64,000 nt of DNA, from positions 1 through 64,000 of the forward strand of contig NZ_RHOL01000007.1 of NCBI RefSeq assembly GCF_003946465.1, given 5' to 3'. The position numbers and the translations under genes are program-made. The notes under the pieces are model-generated. The model was not told the origin of the DNA and made no database searches. It was given only the letters and a program-made list of their open reading frames with translations. How positions within the stretch are numbered: the first letter of the stretch is position 1; the number at the start of each line of letters is the position of its first letter. Shown here one piece after another: positions 23,569-32,620 of the stretch. The stretch is from Lacticaseibacillus hegangensis (GTDB lineage Bacteria > Bacillota > Bacilli > Lactobacillales > Lactobacillaceae).

Positions 23569-23580
23569 TTTGTCACCCCT

Positions 23581-25026
23581 TTACTTCGTCAAATCGGTAT
23601 CTTTGAGCTGAATCGTCCCCGTCGACACCGTTGCCTTCAGCGTGCCGACTCCGGTTCCCGGCCGATCGAGCGAAAGCGCCTTGGTTTTGCCGTCGGCTGC
23701 GACGCCGGTCATGCGACTCTTGATGCTGCCAAATCGGGTCCGCGCTTCACCAGCAACGGCGACGCTGGCAGGCACCGCAAGCTTCACGTCCCCATTAACA
23801 GAACTGGCCGTCAGCGCCTTGAAGTCACTCACCAAAGTCGTCCGAATCGTCCCGTTGACAGTTTTAAGTTCCATTGTCTTGGCATCGCCTTTGAACTTGA
23901 TGTCGCCGTTAACCGCATCGATCACCAGGTCGTGCACTTGACCGTTGATCTTCACGCTCCCGTTGACCCCTTCCGTTTCCAGCATCACTGCAGTCAACCC
24001 GGAGAAAGTCAGGTCACCATTGGTGCTCTTGGCGAAGAAGTCTTTGCCAGCCAGATTGTTGACCTTCAGATTGCCGTTGAGCAAACGCAGAGACACGTGA
24101 TCGTAGTCGCGCTTCGGCACCGTGATGGTCAAATCAGCCTGAATCCGTTTGTTGGGCACTTGGAAAATCAGGTGATCATCCGTTACTTCGACCCGGCTTC
24201 GGTCAAGGAAGGCCTGAAGCGGTGATTCGCCAGCCATCTTGCCATACAGCTTAATGTCCGCTTGGATCGTGATATCGGCGCCCTCGCCTTCAACTAAGGT
24301 GACATCACCGTTTGCAAGCTTGACGTCGATGATCGACGCCTGACTGTTCGGATAGGAGAAGGTGTGGCTGAACTTCTCAGTGGCTAGACCTGGCACCTTG
24401 ATGTTGACATCTTTCCAGTCCACGTTGTCCAAAACGGAACTGACCGTCTTTTTGACCATCGACCCAATTTGATTGGTGGTCACGCTGACGGTCTTGCCAA
24501 GGTCGTTCAAAGCGTCTTTGGTCTGATCCTGCCAGTCATCGGGCAAAATGCCAGCCAAACTCTGCTTGGTCAACACGCGCTTTTGGCGGTGCAACTCGCC
24601 CAGCTGCTGGCGAAGCTGTTCCTGTTGGTCGGCAAGCTGGACCAGCTTTTCGCCCAGCTGCTCGTTTTCGCGCTTCAAGCTGCCACGCTCTTCATACTTT
24701 TCGGGAGTCAGCGTGTCCAGATCCTCCATTGTGTCGAGCACGATAATCTGTTCCTTATTCGCTGCCACTTTTGCTTGCGTTTTTTTGATCTGGTTGCTTG
24801 TTGCGTCCAAATTGCCATTGATTTCGGCAATTTTAGTATTCAGCTTAGTGAGCGCGGAGTCTTCAGCAGGTGCTTTGCGGGCTTCACTCGCTTGCCCTGC
24901 TGGCTGCGCCTGTTCGCCCTGCGGCGCGCTTTGCTTCTTGGCCATGTTCTCTAACAGGACCAAGGCTTCTTCGCTCGTGATCACACCTTGTTTAACTAAA
25001 TCTAGGATCCGTTCACGTTCATTCAT
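23581..25026 (-). CDS. DUF4097 beta-strand repeat protein, YvlB-like
   Basis: 481 residues. The N-terminus MNERERILDLVKQGVITSEEALVLLENM is the SHOCT-like helical hairpin seen in YvlB proteins. A coiled coil follows (about 55-150), then a long beta-repeat domain (about 215-475) with recurring NGDV/NGSVKING/NGDIKFKG motifs typical of DUF4097 (putative adhesin fold). No signal peptide is seen. Homologues belong to envelope-stress operons. It is first in the unit, with a GGAGG site before the ATG. Confidence 0.85.
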   Translation of the reverse strand: MNERERILDLVKQGVITSEEALVLLENMAKKQSAPQGEQAQPAGQASEARKAPAEDSALTKLNTKIAEINGNLDATSNQIKKTQAKVAANKEQIIVLDTMEDLDTLTPEKYEERGSLKRENEQLGEKLVQLADQQEQLRQQLGELHRQKRVLTKQSLAGILPDDWQDQTKDALNDLGKTVSVTTNQIGSMVKKTVSSVLDNVDWKDVNIKVPGLATEKFSHTFSYPNSQASIIDVKLANGDVTLVEGEGADITIQADIKLYGKMAGESPLQAFLDRSRVEVTDDHLIFQVPNKRIQADLTITVPKRDYDHVSLRLLNGNLKVNNLAGKDFFAKSTNGDLTFSGLTAVMLETEGVNGSVKINGQVHDLVIDAVNGDIKFKGDAKTMELKTVNGTIRTTLVSDFKALTASSVNGDVKLAVPASVAVAGEARTRFGSIKSRMTGVAADGKTKALSLDRPGTGVGTLKATVSTGTIQLKDTDLTK

Positions 25027-25148
25027 GAGATTTACCTCCAGGGTTTCTGACTACTGCTTGTAGTTATAGTATGGTCGGTCCCCATGAAAAATGCATAGGT
25101 CCTAAGGTTGATTTTGCCCCCCGTCTCGAGCAGAAGGTGCGGGGAACC

Positions 25149-25173
25149 AAAAAAAAGGCGGTCGCCCGCCTTT
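25149..25173 (-). terminator. Terminator of the pst-phoU genes
   Basis: A perfect 8-bp stem (25154-25161 with 25166-25173) with T-rich flanks on the minus strand lies ten bases behind phoU. Confidence 0.9.
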
Positions 25174-25182
25174 AGTCTTTAT

Positions 25183-25860
25183 TTAGAAGCCGTCTTCTTT
25201 CGCGTTGGAGTTGAGTTCCAGCAACTTGCCGGTCTTCAGGTACAAGATCCACTCGCAGATATTGGTCACATAATCGCCGATGCGTTCCAAGTAAGAGGAC
25301 ACCAGCATGTAATCCATCGAACCCACAATGGTGTCGGCATCCCGGGTCATCTCATCGATGCAGAGGTAGTAGATCTGACTGGAGAAGTCATTGATGCCAT
25401 GGTCTTCTTCGGCAATCTGCCGGGCAGCATCGCCGTCCTCTTTGACGTATGCATCAAGGACCTGCTCGACCATTTCCTTGACCGCAGCGGCCATCTGGGC
25501 GATGACGCGTTCGATTTCGGGCACTCGAGTCTCACCCTTCACTCGGATCGTAGACTTGGCAATGGACACCGCATGGTCGCCCATCCGCTCCAAGTCCGAG
25601 CTCGCCTTCATGATCGTGACGATCATGCGCAGGTCGGACGTCACCGGCTGCTGCAAGGCGATCATTTCAAAGCTGCGTTTTTCCAGGTCGACTTCTCGCT
25701 TGTTGATGTGGAAGTCGTTGTCGATCACAGAGTGCGCCAGCGTCTTATCGTGATTGACGAACGCCTTCACCGAATCAAAAATGGCCTCATTGACCATCAT
25801 GCCCATCTCCGAAAAGCGCGCGTGCAAATCATTGAGCTCATCTGAAAATAGTCGCCGCAT
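25183..25860 (-). CDS. phoU: Phosphate transport regulator PhoU
   Basis: 225-residue all-helical protein with the two repeated three-helix PhoU domains (about 15-105 and 120-205); the metal-binding motifs EKRSFEMIALQQPV and DLERMGDHA, and later YLERIGDYVTNI, are visible. PhoU links the Pst transporter to the PhoR kinase and inhibits it when phosphate is high. It closes the phoPR-pst gene set and is followed by a terminator. Confidence 0.95.
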   Translation of the reverse strand: MRRLFSDELNDLHARFSEMGMMVNEAIFDSVKAFVNHDKTLAHSVIDNDFHINKREVDLEKRSFEMIALQQPVTSDLRMIVTIMKASSDLERMGDHAVSIAKSTIRVKGETRVPEIERVIAQMAAAVKEMVEQVLDAYVKEDGDAARQIAEEDHGINDFSSQIYYLCIDEMTRDADTIVGSMDYMLVSSYLERIGDYVTNICEWILYLKTGKLLELNSNAKEDGF

Positions 25861-25885
25861 GCCGTTTTCCTCCTTGGTCCTGAAC

Positions 25886-26644
25886 TTAGCCGAACCGGCC
25901 GCTCAGGTAATCTTCCGTCTCTTTTTGCTTTGGGGTCAGGAACATTTTCTTCGTGTCGTCAAATTCCACCAACCGGCCTTGAAGAAAAAAGGCGGTTTTG
26001 TCTGAGATTCGCGAGGCCTGATGCATGTTGTGCGTCACAATGATGATTGTATACTGATCCCGCAGTTCCAGCAGCATATTTTCAATTTGCGTGCTCGAAA
26101 TCGGGTCAAGCGCCGAGGTGGGCTCATCGAGCAGGATCACTTCCGGTTGCACGGCCAGTACGCGCGCGATGCAGACCCGCTGCTGCTGACCGCCTGACAG
26201 GGAAAGCGCACTGTCATGGAGCTTATCTTTGACCTCATCCCAAATCGCTGCCTGTTTCAAGCTGGTTTCGACCGCCGCGTCCAAGGTGGTGCGGTCCTTC
26301 ACGCCCGCCAGTCGCAGCCCGTACACCACGTTGTCATAAATCGAAAATGGAAACGGGTTGGGCTGTTGGAACACCATCCCCACCCGCTTGCGCAGGGCCA
26401 CCACGTCGGTGTCCGGCGCGTAGATATCCTGGTCTTCCAACCGGATATCGCCGGTGATTTTGACGCCGGGGATCAAGTCGTTCATCCGGTTGAGGATGCG
26501 CAGGTAAGTCGACTTGCCACAGCCGCTGGGACCGATCATGGCGGTGATTTCGTGTTCGTTAAAGTCCAGATCAATGCCGGTCAGGGCTTCAAAATTGCCA
26601 TAGAAGAGGTGAACGTCTTTGCTGGTGATCACTTTGGTTTTCAT
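25886..26644 (-). CDS. pstB: Phosphate ABC transporter ATP-binding protein (second copy)
   Basis: 252 residues with Walker [10 protein letters not shown] (about 39-47), Q-loop [16 protein letters not shown], signature LSGGQQQR, Walker [14 protein letters not shown] and the H-loop. The ATG at 26644 has an AAGGGGGAG site; the longer open frame upstream overlaps the other pstB. Two pstB genes in tandem are common in lactic acid bacteria, and both proteins keep all ATPase motifs. The C-terminus EDYLSGRFG resembles that of the other copy. Confidence 0.94.
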   Translation of the reverse strand: MKTKVITSKDVHLFYGNFEALTGIDLDFNEHEITAMIGPSGCGKSTYLRILNRMNDLIPGVKITGDIRLEDQDIYAPDTDVVALRKRVGMVFQQPNPFPFSIYDNVVYGLRLAGVKDRTTLDAAVETSLKQAAIWDEVKDKLHDSALSLSGGQQQRVCIARVLAVQPEVILLDEPTSALDPISSTQIENMLLELRDQYTIIIVTHNMHQASRISDKTAFFLQGRLVEFDDTKKMFLTPKQKETEDYLSGRFG

Positions 26645-26657
26645 GAGCTCCCCCTTC

Positions 26658-27464
26658 CTAGCCGAAGTGGCCAGACACATAATCGTCGGTCGCCTGAATT
26701 TTCGGCCGCGTAAAGATTTTTCTGGTTTCGTCGTACTCAATCGCGGTACCGGAGTAGAAAAAGGCTGTGTAGTCGCTGATGCGGGCCGCCTGCTGCATGT
26801 TGTGGGTGACGATGATGATCGTGTAATGGTCCTTCAGCTGAAGCAAGGTGTCCTCCACCGTCGATGTGGAAATCGGATCCAACGCGCTGGCCGGTTCGTC
26901 CAGCAGCAGGATATCTGGCTTCATGGCGATGGCGCGCGCAATGCATAAGCGCTGCTGCTGGCCGCCGGAAAGCGCCAGTCCACTCTGATTCAGGTCATCT
27001 TTGACTTGGTCCCACAAAGCGGCGTCTTTGAGACTCTGCTCAACCAGCTCATCGAGTTTTTCTTTGTTGTGCTCGCCGAAGCGTTTCGGCGCAAAGGTGA
27101 TGTTGTCATAAATCGACTTGGCAAATGGGTTGGGCCGCTGAAACACCATCCCGATGTGCTTGCGCATCTCGTAGACGTCCACTTGCTTGGAGTTGATGTC
27201 AACGTCCCGGTACATGATCTGGCCGGTGACCCGCGCACCTTCGATGGTGTCGTTCATCCGGTTGAGCGACCGCAAAAACGTCGACTTGCCCGAGCCGGAC
27301 GCGCCAATCAGCGCAGTGATCTTGTAGCGCTCAAACGGCAGCGACACGCCGTGAATGGCCTCGTGGTCGCCGTAAAACACCTTCAAATCATGCGTGGCCA
27401 ACGCAATTTCCTGACCCGCGTCGAACGGCTTGATGAAGGTATCAGTTAACGAGTAATTTTGCAT
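26658..27464 (-). CDS. pstB: Phosphate ABC transporter ATP-binding protein (first copy)
   Basis: 268 residues. Walker A is [12 protein letters not shown] (about 52-63), the signature [13 protein letters not shown] and Walker [15 protein letters not shown]. Compared with the second copy it has an N-terminal extension of about 15 residues. It lies between pstA and the second pstB with short gaps. Whether the two ATPases form a heterodimer or alternate is unknown. Confidence 0.94.
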   Translation of the reverse strand: MQNYSLTDTFIKPFDAGQEIALATHDLKVFYGDHEAIHGVSLPFERYKITALIGASGSGKSTFLRSLNRMNDTIEGARVTGQIMYRDVDINSKQVDVYEMRKHIGMVFQRPNPFAKSIYDNITFAPKRFGEHNKEKLDELVEQSLKDAALWDQVKDDLNQSGLALSGGQQQRLCIARAIAMKPDILLLDEPASALDPISTSTVEDTLLQLKDHYTIIIVTHNMQQAARISDYTAFFYSGTAIEYDETRKIFTRPKIQATDDYVSGHFG

Positions 27465-27482
27465 GCGGCACCCTCCTCGCCA

Positions 27483-28367
27483 TTATTCGGCGGTCATTTT
27501 TTTGTACAGGCGCTGGCCCAAGAATCGGGCTAGGACGTTGAACAGCAGTACGGCGAGAATCAGCACCGCACTGGCGCCGGCGGACACCGCCGCCGCGTCA
27601 GGCTGAATCCCTTCGGAGTTGATTTTCCAGATATGCACGGCTAAGGTTTCGGCCGGCCGGAAAATATTCAGCGGACTGGCGATGTTCAATGGATTCCAGT
27701 CGGTAAAATCCAGCGCCGGGGCGCTTTGCCCGGCGGTGTAGATCAACGCTGCGGCCTCGCCGAAAACACGGCCGGCGCCCAGAATCATCCCGGTGATAAT
27801 ACCGGGCAGTGCTTCCGGGATGACCACGTGAATCACGGTTTCCCAGCGCGAAAGCCCCAGCGCTAGACCAGCCTCCCGCTGGGCAAAATCGACCTGCCGC
27901 AGCGAATCCTCAATATTCCGCGTCAAAAGTGGCAGGTTAAACATGGTCAGCGCCAGCGCCCCGGACAGAATCGAGAAGCCAAAATGAAATTGCAGCACAA
28001 AGACCAGAAAGCCGAACAGGCCAACGACCACCGATGGCAGCGAACTCAGAATTTCGATCGCAGTCCGGATGATGTCTGTCAGCCGGTTGGCCTTGGCGTA
28101 CTCCGCCAGGTAAATCCCGGCCCCAAGTGAAATGGGCACCGAAATCAGCATGGCCAGCAGCAGCAGATAAAACGAATTGAACAGCTGGATACCGATCCCG
28201 CCGCCAGCCTCGAAAGCCTTGGCCGGACTGGTAAGAAAATGCCAGGAAACATGCGGCAGGCCCTGAACCAAGATATACCCCAACAGGCTCGCCAGGATCA
28301 AAACGATGAGCACGGCAATCGTGTACAAAACCCCCGTCGCCAGACGGTCTTTTTGTTTGGCGTTCAT
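27483..28367 (-). CDS. pstA: Phosphate ABC transporter permease PstA
   Basis: 294 residues with six predicted membrane segments. The EAA loop for contact with PstB is visible in EAGLALGLSRWETVIHVVIPEALPGIITG. It overlaps pstC by four bases (ATGA). It forms the membrane channel with PstC for high-affinity phosphate import. Confidence 0.95.
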   Translation of the reverse strand: MNAKQKDRLATGVLYTIAVLIVLILASLLGYILVQGLPHVSWHFLTSPAKAFEAGGGIGIQLFNSFYLLLLAMLISVPISLGAGIYLAEYAKANRLTDIIRTAIEILSSLPSVVVGLFGFLVFVLQFHFGFSILSGALALTMFNLPLLTRNIEDSLRQVDFAQREAGLALGLSRWETVIHVVIPEALPGIITGMILGAGRVFGEAAALIYTAGQSAPALDFTDWNPLNIASPLNIFRPAETLAVHIWKINSEGIQPDAAAVSAGASAVLILAVLLFNVLARFLGQRLYKKMTAE

Positions 28368-29287
28368 CGCTTCATCTCCCCTTTCTTACCGATCCAGCGG
28401 ATCACGAGGTTGAAGGCCAAAGACATCAGCAGCAGAAGAAGTGCCAGGGACCAAAGCGCATTATTTTCCAGCGATCCCATGACAGTATTCCCAATGCCTG
28501 AAGTCAAAACGGACGTCAACGTCGACGCCGGGCTGATCAGGTTGTGTGGCAGCAGGGCGGCGTTGCCGATTACCATTTGCACTGCCAGCGCCTCCCCGAA
28601 GGCCCGCGCCATCCCAAACACGACCCCGGTCAAGATGCCTGGCATGGCCGCGCGGAGCACCACACGACTGATAGTCTGCCAGCGCGTGCCGCCCAGCGCC
28701 AGGCTCGCCTCCCGGTAGTACCGCGGCACGGCGTTCAAGGCGTCCACGGTCATGGACGTCACCGTTGGCAGAATCATGACGAACAGGACAAAGGTCCCGG
28801 CCAAGATCCCAAAGCCGGTGCCGCCAAAGACGTGGCGAATCGCCGGCACGACGACTGACAGCCCGATGAACCCGTAAACGACACTGGGAATACCCACCAG
28901 CAGTTCGATTACCGGCTGCAAAATCTTCTTACCCATTTTAGGCGAAATCTCGGTCATAAAAATCGCCGCACCCACCGCAAACGGCGTCGCGACCACCGCC
29001 GACAGAAAAGTCACCCCAAACGAGCCAACAATCATGGGCAGTGCCCCGACCTGGGGGTTGCCGTGAGCGTCATTGACCGCTGGCGACCACACACTTTTGC
29101 TCAGAAATGACCACAAGTTGACCTTGTTGTCGAAGAACGTTGCCAGGCCTCTGGACGCCACAAAGAAGAAGATGGCGGCGACCACGATCACAATCAAACT
29201 GATGCAAAACAGACTGATCAGCTTCCCCCGCTGCTCGAGCTTAGCAGAGCGGGAGCGCTTGAGCATTGCGGCTTTAATTGGATCCAT
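28364..29287 (-). CDS. pstC: Phosphate ABC transporter permease PstC
   Basis: 307 residues with six membrane segments and a long periplasm-facing first loop. The EAA loop region is EASLALGGTRWQTISRVVLRAAMPGILTG. Its start lies inside the end of pstS (14-base overlap) and its stop overlaps pstA, so translation is coupled through the whole transporter. Confidence 0.95.
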   Translation of the reverse strand: MDPIKAAMLKRSRSAKLEQRGKLISLFCISLIVIVVAAIFFFVASRGLATFFDNKVNLWSFLSKSVWSPAVNDAHGNPQVGALPMIVGSFGVTFLSAVVATPFAVGAAIFMTEISPKMGKKILQPVIELLVGIPSVVYGFIGLSVVVPAIRHVFGGTGFGILAGTFVLFVMILPTVTSMTVDALNAVPRYYREASLALGGTRWQTISRVVLRAAMPGILTGVVFGMARAFGEALAVQMVIGNAALLPHNLISPASTLTSVLTSGIGNTVMGSLENNALWSLALLLLLMSLAFNLVIRWIGKKGEMKR

Positions 29288-30158
29288 TGGACTTTTCCCC
29301 CTGCTTATCGATCACGTTCCCCTTAGCATCCCGCGTGACCTTCATCGCGGTGATCGGGATATACCCCATTTTGCTAACGAGTCGTTGCTGCGTCTTGGCG
29401 CTTTGAATGTAGGCCAAAAACTGCTTGGTCAACCCGTGCGGCTGGCCCTTGGTGTACATATGCTCGTACGACCAGATTGGCCAGTCGTTCGTGGTGACGT
29501 TCTGGTCCGTCGGCTTGACCCCGCTCAGTGCCAGCGCACGCACCGAACTATCCACGTATGAAAACGCGACGTACGACACCGCCCCTGGCGTGCTGGCGAC
29601 AATCGAGCGCACCATCCCTGTCGAGTCCTGCTCCTGCGCCGGCATCGGCTGCCGGTCGCCCAGCACCCACCGTTCAAACGTCGCACGCGTTCCTGAGCCT
29701 TGTGCCCGGTTGACGACGACCACCGGCAAGTCCTTGCCGCCGACCTGTTTCCAGTTCGTGATCTCACCCGTGAACAACCGGCGCAGTTGGACCACGGTCA
29801 GATTTTTGACCCCGACTGCTTTGTTGGCAATCGGCGTGATGCCCACGACCGCGACTCTGTGGTCCACCAGCTTTTTGGCGTTGATCCCGGCCTTCTCCTC
29901 GGCAAACAGATCCGAGTTTCCGATTTCAACGGCCCCTTGTTGAATCTGCGACAGGCCGGTCCCGGTCCCGCCGCCTTGGACGTTGATGAACACGCCGACG
30001 TGATCGGTTTGGTATTGCTCAGCCGCTGCTTCAACCAGTGGCTGCAGCGCGCTGGACCCGACCGCGGTAATGGCCTCACCGCTGCTTTGGCTCGTCCCAC
30101 AGCCAGCGAGTGCGAGCAGCCCGGCTAAGGCGAGAAATAAAAGATGACGTTTCTTCAT
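29274..30158 (-). CDS. pstS: Phosphate-binding lipoprotein PstS
   Basis: 294-residue solute-binding protein. It has a signal peptide (MKKRHLLFLALAGLLALAGC) with the lipobox Cys at residue 20, so it should be processed after modification by the Lgt encoded in this window. Phosphate-binding motifs are AVGSSALQPLVEAAAEQY and RAQGSGTRATFERWV. The ATG at 30158 follows GTGGAGGGG; the in-frame upstream ATG lacks a ribosome site and would spoil the signal peptide. It is the first of the pst genes. Confidence 0.95.
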   Translation of the reverse strand: MKKRHLLFLALAGLLALAGCGTSQSSGEAITAVGSSALQPLVEAAAEQYQTDHVGVFINVQGGGTGTGLSQIQQGAVEIGNSDLFAEEKAGINAKKLVDHRVAVVGITPIANKAVGVKNLTVVQLRRLFTGEITNWKQVGGKDLPVVVVNRAQGSGTRATFERWVLGDRQPMPAQEQDSTGMVRSIVASTPGAVSYVAFSYVDSSVRALALSGVKPTDQNVTTNDWPIWSYEHMYTKGQPHGLTKQFLAYIQSAKTQQRLVSKMGYIPITAMKVTRDAKGNVIDKQGEKSNGSN

Positions 30159-30227
30159 GTTCACCCCTCCACGACCGTCTTCGGCCAAGTGCAGTGTTTT
30201 CAGCGTCAATACATAACAAGACGAGTG

Positions 30228-30244
30228 TATCAATCACATGTAAA
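30228..30244 (-). promoter_or_regulatory. Possible PhoP box upstream of pstS
   Basis: In the 94-bp phoR-pstS gap the minus strand reads TTTACA-N5-TTGATA. This is two TT-A-A-type hexamers at the 11-bp period known for PhoP in Bacillus. Further repeats in phase are poor. No good -10/-35 pair was found with certainty. Confidence 0.3.
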
Positions 30245-30252
30245 TTGTTGCC

Positions 30253-31923
30253 TCATCCTTTGTAAAAGCTGGGTAAATCAGTCAACGGGAGGGTGACCGT
30301 GAACGTCGAGCCCACGCCCAGCTGACTATTCAGCGTCACGTCCCCGCCGAGCTGAAGTACCATATCGTGGACGATGGCCAAGCCGAGGCCGGTGCCGCCA
30401 TTATGCCGACTGCGGGCCTTGTCGACCCGGTAGAAGCGTTCAAATATCCGTTCCTGGTCATTTTCTGCGATGCCGATCCCCGTATCCTGCACGCTGAGCT
30501 TCAGATTTTTCTCGTCGGCTTTAGCTGTCACCGTAACGACGCCGTCCTTGCGATTATAAAACACAGCGTTGTTTAGCAGGTTCCTGACCACTTGAGAAAA
30601 TTTCGCCGGCACCGTGGTGATGGCCAAATCGTCCGGCACATCGGCGTTGATGGTCAGCTGCTTTTCTGCGATCGGCTGCTTCAGGCTCTGCAGGGCGTCT
30701 GTGACCAGCGCCTGCACATTCACCGGCTTGGCCTGGACTTGGCCGGAATCCGGGCGCGAGAGCGTTAAGATGTCCGTAATTAGCTGCGTCAGCCGTGAGC
30801 TTTCATCGTAGATAATGTGCAGAAACTGATCCAGCGTCTGCGGATCGTCTTTAGCCCCCGCGAGCAAGGTCTCGGCAAACCCGCTGATCGCCGTCACTGG
30901 CGTTTTCAGCTCATGCGACACATTGCCAACAAAATCCAGCTGCATCTGCTCGACCTGCCGCAAGTAGGTCACATCATACAAGATGACCAGCACCTGCAGG
31001 TCACTGGTTCCCCGGTTCAGTGCGATCACGCTGGCGTCGACCGACTTTTGCGTGTTCAGCATGGTCAGTTCCTTGTGGTGCGTCTTCTGATTGCGATAGG
31101 TGTGTTCAATCATCCTGGCCAGACGATAGGTTTTGATGTCGTCAAAATAATCATGCTTGGCCTCCAGTATCGGGTGACCAACCAGCGCCGCCATGGCCGA
31201 GTTAGCGAGCAGGACCTGGCGGTTTGCGTCCAGCAGCATCACGCCCAGCGGCAAGTGATCAATGAGGCGGCCAAACGTGGCCTGCCGGATCTCCGCTTTC
31301 GACCGCAGATCTTCCGTGGCGGCGTGCAGCGATTCGATTTGCTTGCCCATGGCCAGAAACGGTGAATCCGGGGTCAAAATAATCGACTCCGGCACCCCGC
31401 CGGCCTCAATGCGGGCCAGGTTGCCGGTCATTTTATCTAGATGACCGACCCAGTACCGGTGGCGGCGCTGCATCAGCATCAGCAATGCCGCCAGCCCGAG
31501 AATGGCCACAATGATCATGCTCCAGGCGACGATCGGGGCGGCCTCAAACAAAGTTGCGCGCCGCTGCCAAACGCCGACAAACTGATTGTTGCGGCGACCC
31601 ACGTAAACTTGTTCCGGCTGACCGGCGACACTCATCGTCGTGGTGTGGCCCATGATTGTTCGCTGCTGGTCCACCAGCTTCGTCAACAGCTTTGCACGCG
31701 TCCCTGTGGTCTTGCCGTCGAGCACGGTAAAGGTGACGTGGTTATCCGCTGCCAGTCGCTTAGTTGCGACGGTTCCTTGATAATCGCTGAACGTTTGGTA
31801 AAGCGAAGCGAGATAGGCGCCTTGCTGGACGTACAACACACGGTCGATCGCCATCCACAAGGCAAAAAAGCCTGCGATAGCGAGTATGCTAACCCAGGCA
31901 ATGCGCCGAACATGCTTACTCAT
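30253..31923 (-). CDS. phoR: Phosphate-sensing histidine kinase PhoR
   Basis: 556-residue membrane kinase. TM1 is near residues 6-26, followed by an extracellular sensor region. TM2 (about 130-155) leads to a linker (HAMP-like) and a PAS domain (about 215-310). The phospho-acceptor is in FVGNVSHELKTPVTAISGFAETLL, and the ATPase boxes include NLLNNAVFYN and GTGLGLAIV. The ATG at 31923 overlaps the phoP stop by eight bases; the frame remains open upstream but runs inside phoP. It is expected to phosphorylate PhoP under phosphate limitation, with Pst/PhoU as signal input. Confidence 0.93.
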   Translation of the reverse strand: MSKHVRRIAWVSILAIAGFFALWMAIDRVLYVQQGAYLASLYQTFSDYQGTVATKRLAADNHVTFTVLDGKTTGTRAKLLTKLVDQQRTIMGHTTTMSVAGQPEQVYVGRRNNQFVGVWQRRATLFEAAPIVAWSMIIVAILGLAALLMLMQRRHRYWVGHLDKMTGNLARIEAGGVPESIILTPDSPFLAMGKQIESLHAATEDLRSKAEIRQATFGRLIDHLPLGVMLLDANRQVLLANSAMAALVGHPILEAKHDYFDDIKTYRLARMIEHTYRNQKTHHKELTMLNTQKSVDASVIALNRGTSDLQVLVILYDVTYLRQVEQMQLDFVGNVSHELKTPVTAISGFAETLLAGAKDDPQTLDQFLHIIYDESSRLTQLITDILTLSRPDSGQVQAKPVNVQALVTDALQSLKQPIAEKQLTINADVPDDLAITTVPAKFSQVVRNLLNNAVFYNRKDGVVTVTAKADEKNLKLSVQDTGIGIAENDQERIFERFYRVDKARSRHNGGTGLGLAIVHDMVLQLGGDVTLNSQLGVGSTFTVTLPLTDLPSFYKG

Positions 31924-32620
31924 GAGGCGCCTCCATCTGATAACCAAATCCGCGCACCGTCTTGATGTAATCTGGATGCTTTGGATCGCGTTCGATCTTA
32001 TCCCGCAAGTGGCTGACCTGAATGTCCACCATCCGCGTCGCGGCCGGGTACTCAAACCCCCACACGCCGTTCAGCAGCGCATCGCGCGACAGCACTTTAC
32101 CCACACGCTTGGCAAAATACACCAACAGCTCGAATTCTTTGGGAGTCAGCTGCAGGCGCACCCCGGCCTTGCTAGCGCGATAATTCTCGGGATCAATCAT
32201 CAGCTGACCGACCACCAGCGCCTGGGCCGGCGGTTTAGGGCCGCTTTGCCGCGGGGTGTCGATACGCCGCTCAATCGCCTTGATGCGGGCAATGATCTCG
32301 CGTGGGGAAAAAGGCTTTGTGACATAGTCATCAGCGCCAAGTTCCAGACCCACGATTTTATCCGTTTCACTGTCCTTGGCCGTCAAGATCATGATCGGCG
32401 TCTCCAGGTTAGCAGCCCGCAACTTTTTGGTCACCTCAAGGCCGTCTAAACCTGGCAGCATCAAGTCCAAAATGATGAAATCAAAATGCTGCTGAAGCGC
32501 GAGACTCAGGGCGGTATCCCCATCCTCTGCGGTGGTCACATCGTAGTGCTCTTTTTCCAAGTTGTACTGAAGCAGGGTAACAATTGCTGGTTCATCATCG
32601 ACGACAAGAATTCTCTTCAT
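31916..32620 (-). CDS. phoP: Response regulator PhoP
   Basis: OmpR/PhoB-family regulator of 234 residues: a receiver domain (1-120) with the phospho-acceptor Asp in FIILDLMLPGLDG (about 53) and the conserved Lys in VTKPFSPRE, then a winged HTH (about 135-230) with VSHLRDKIERD and the end IKTVRGFGYQME. Its ATG overlaps the stop of the PDZ gene (ATGA), and its stop overlaps phoR. Confidence 0.95.
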   Translation of the reverse strand: MKRILVVDDEPAIVTLLQYNLEKEHYDVTTAEDGDTALSLALQQHFDFIILDLMLPGLDGLEVTKKLRAANLETPIMILTAKDSETDKIVGLELGADDYVTKPFSPREIIARIKAIERRIDTPRQSGPKPPAQALVVGQLMIDPENYRASKAGVRLQLTPKEFELLVYFAKRVGKVLSRDALLNGVWGFEYPAATRMVDIQVSHLRDKIERDPKHPDYIKTVRGFGYQMEAPHE

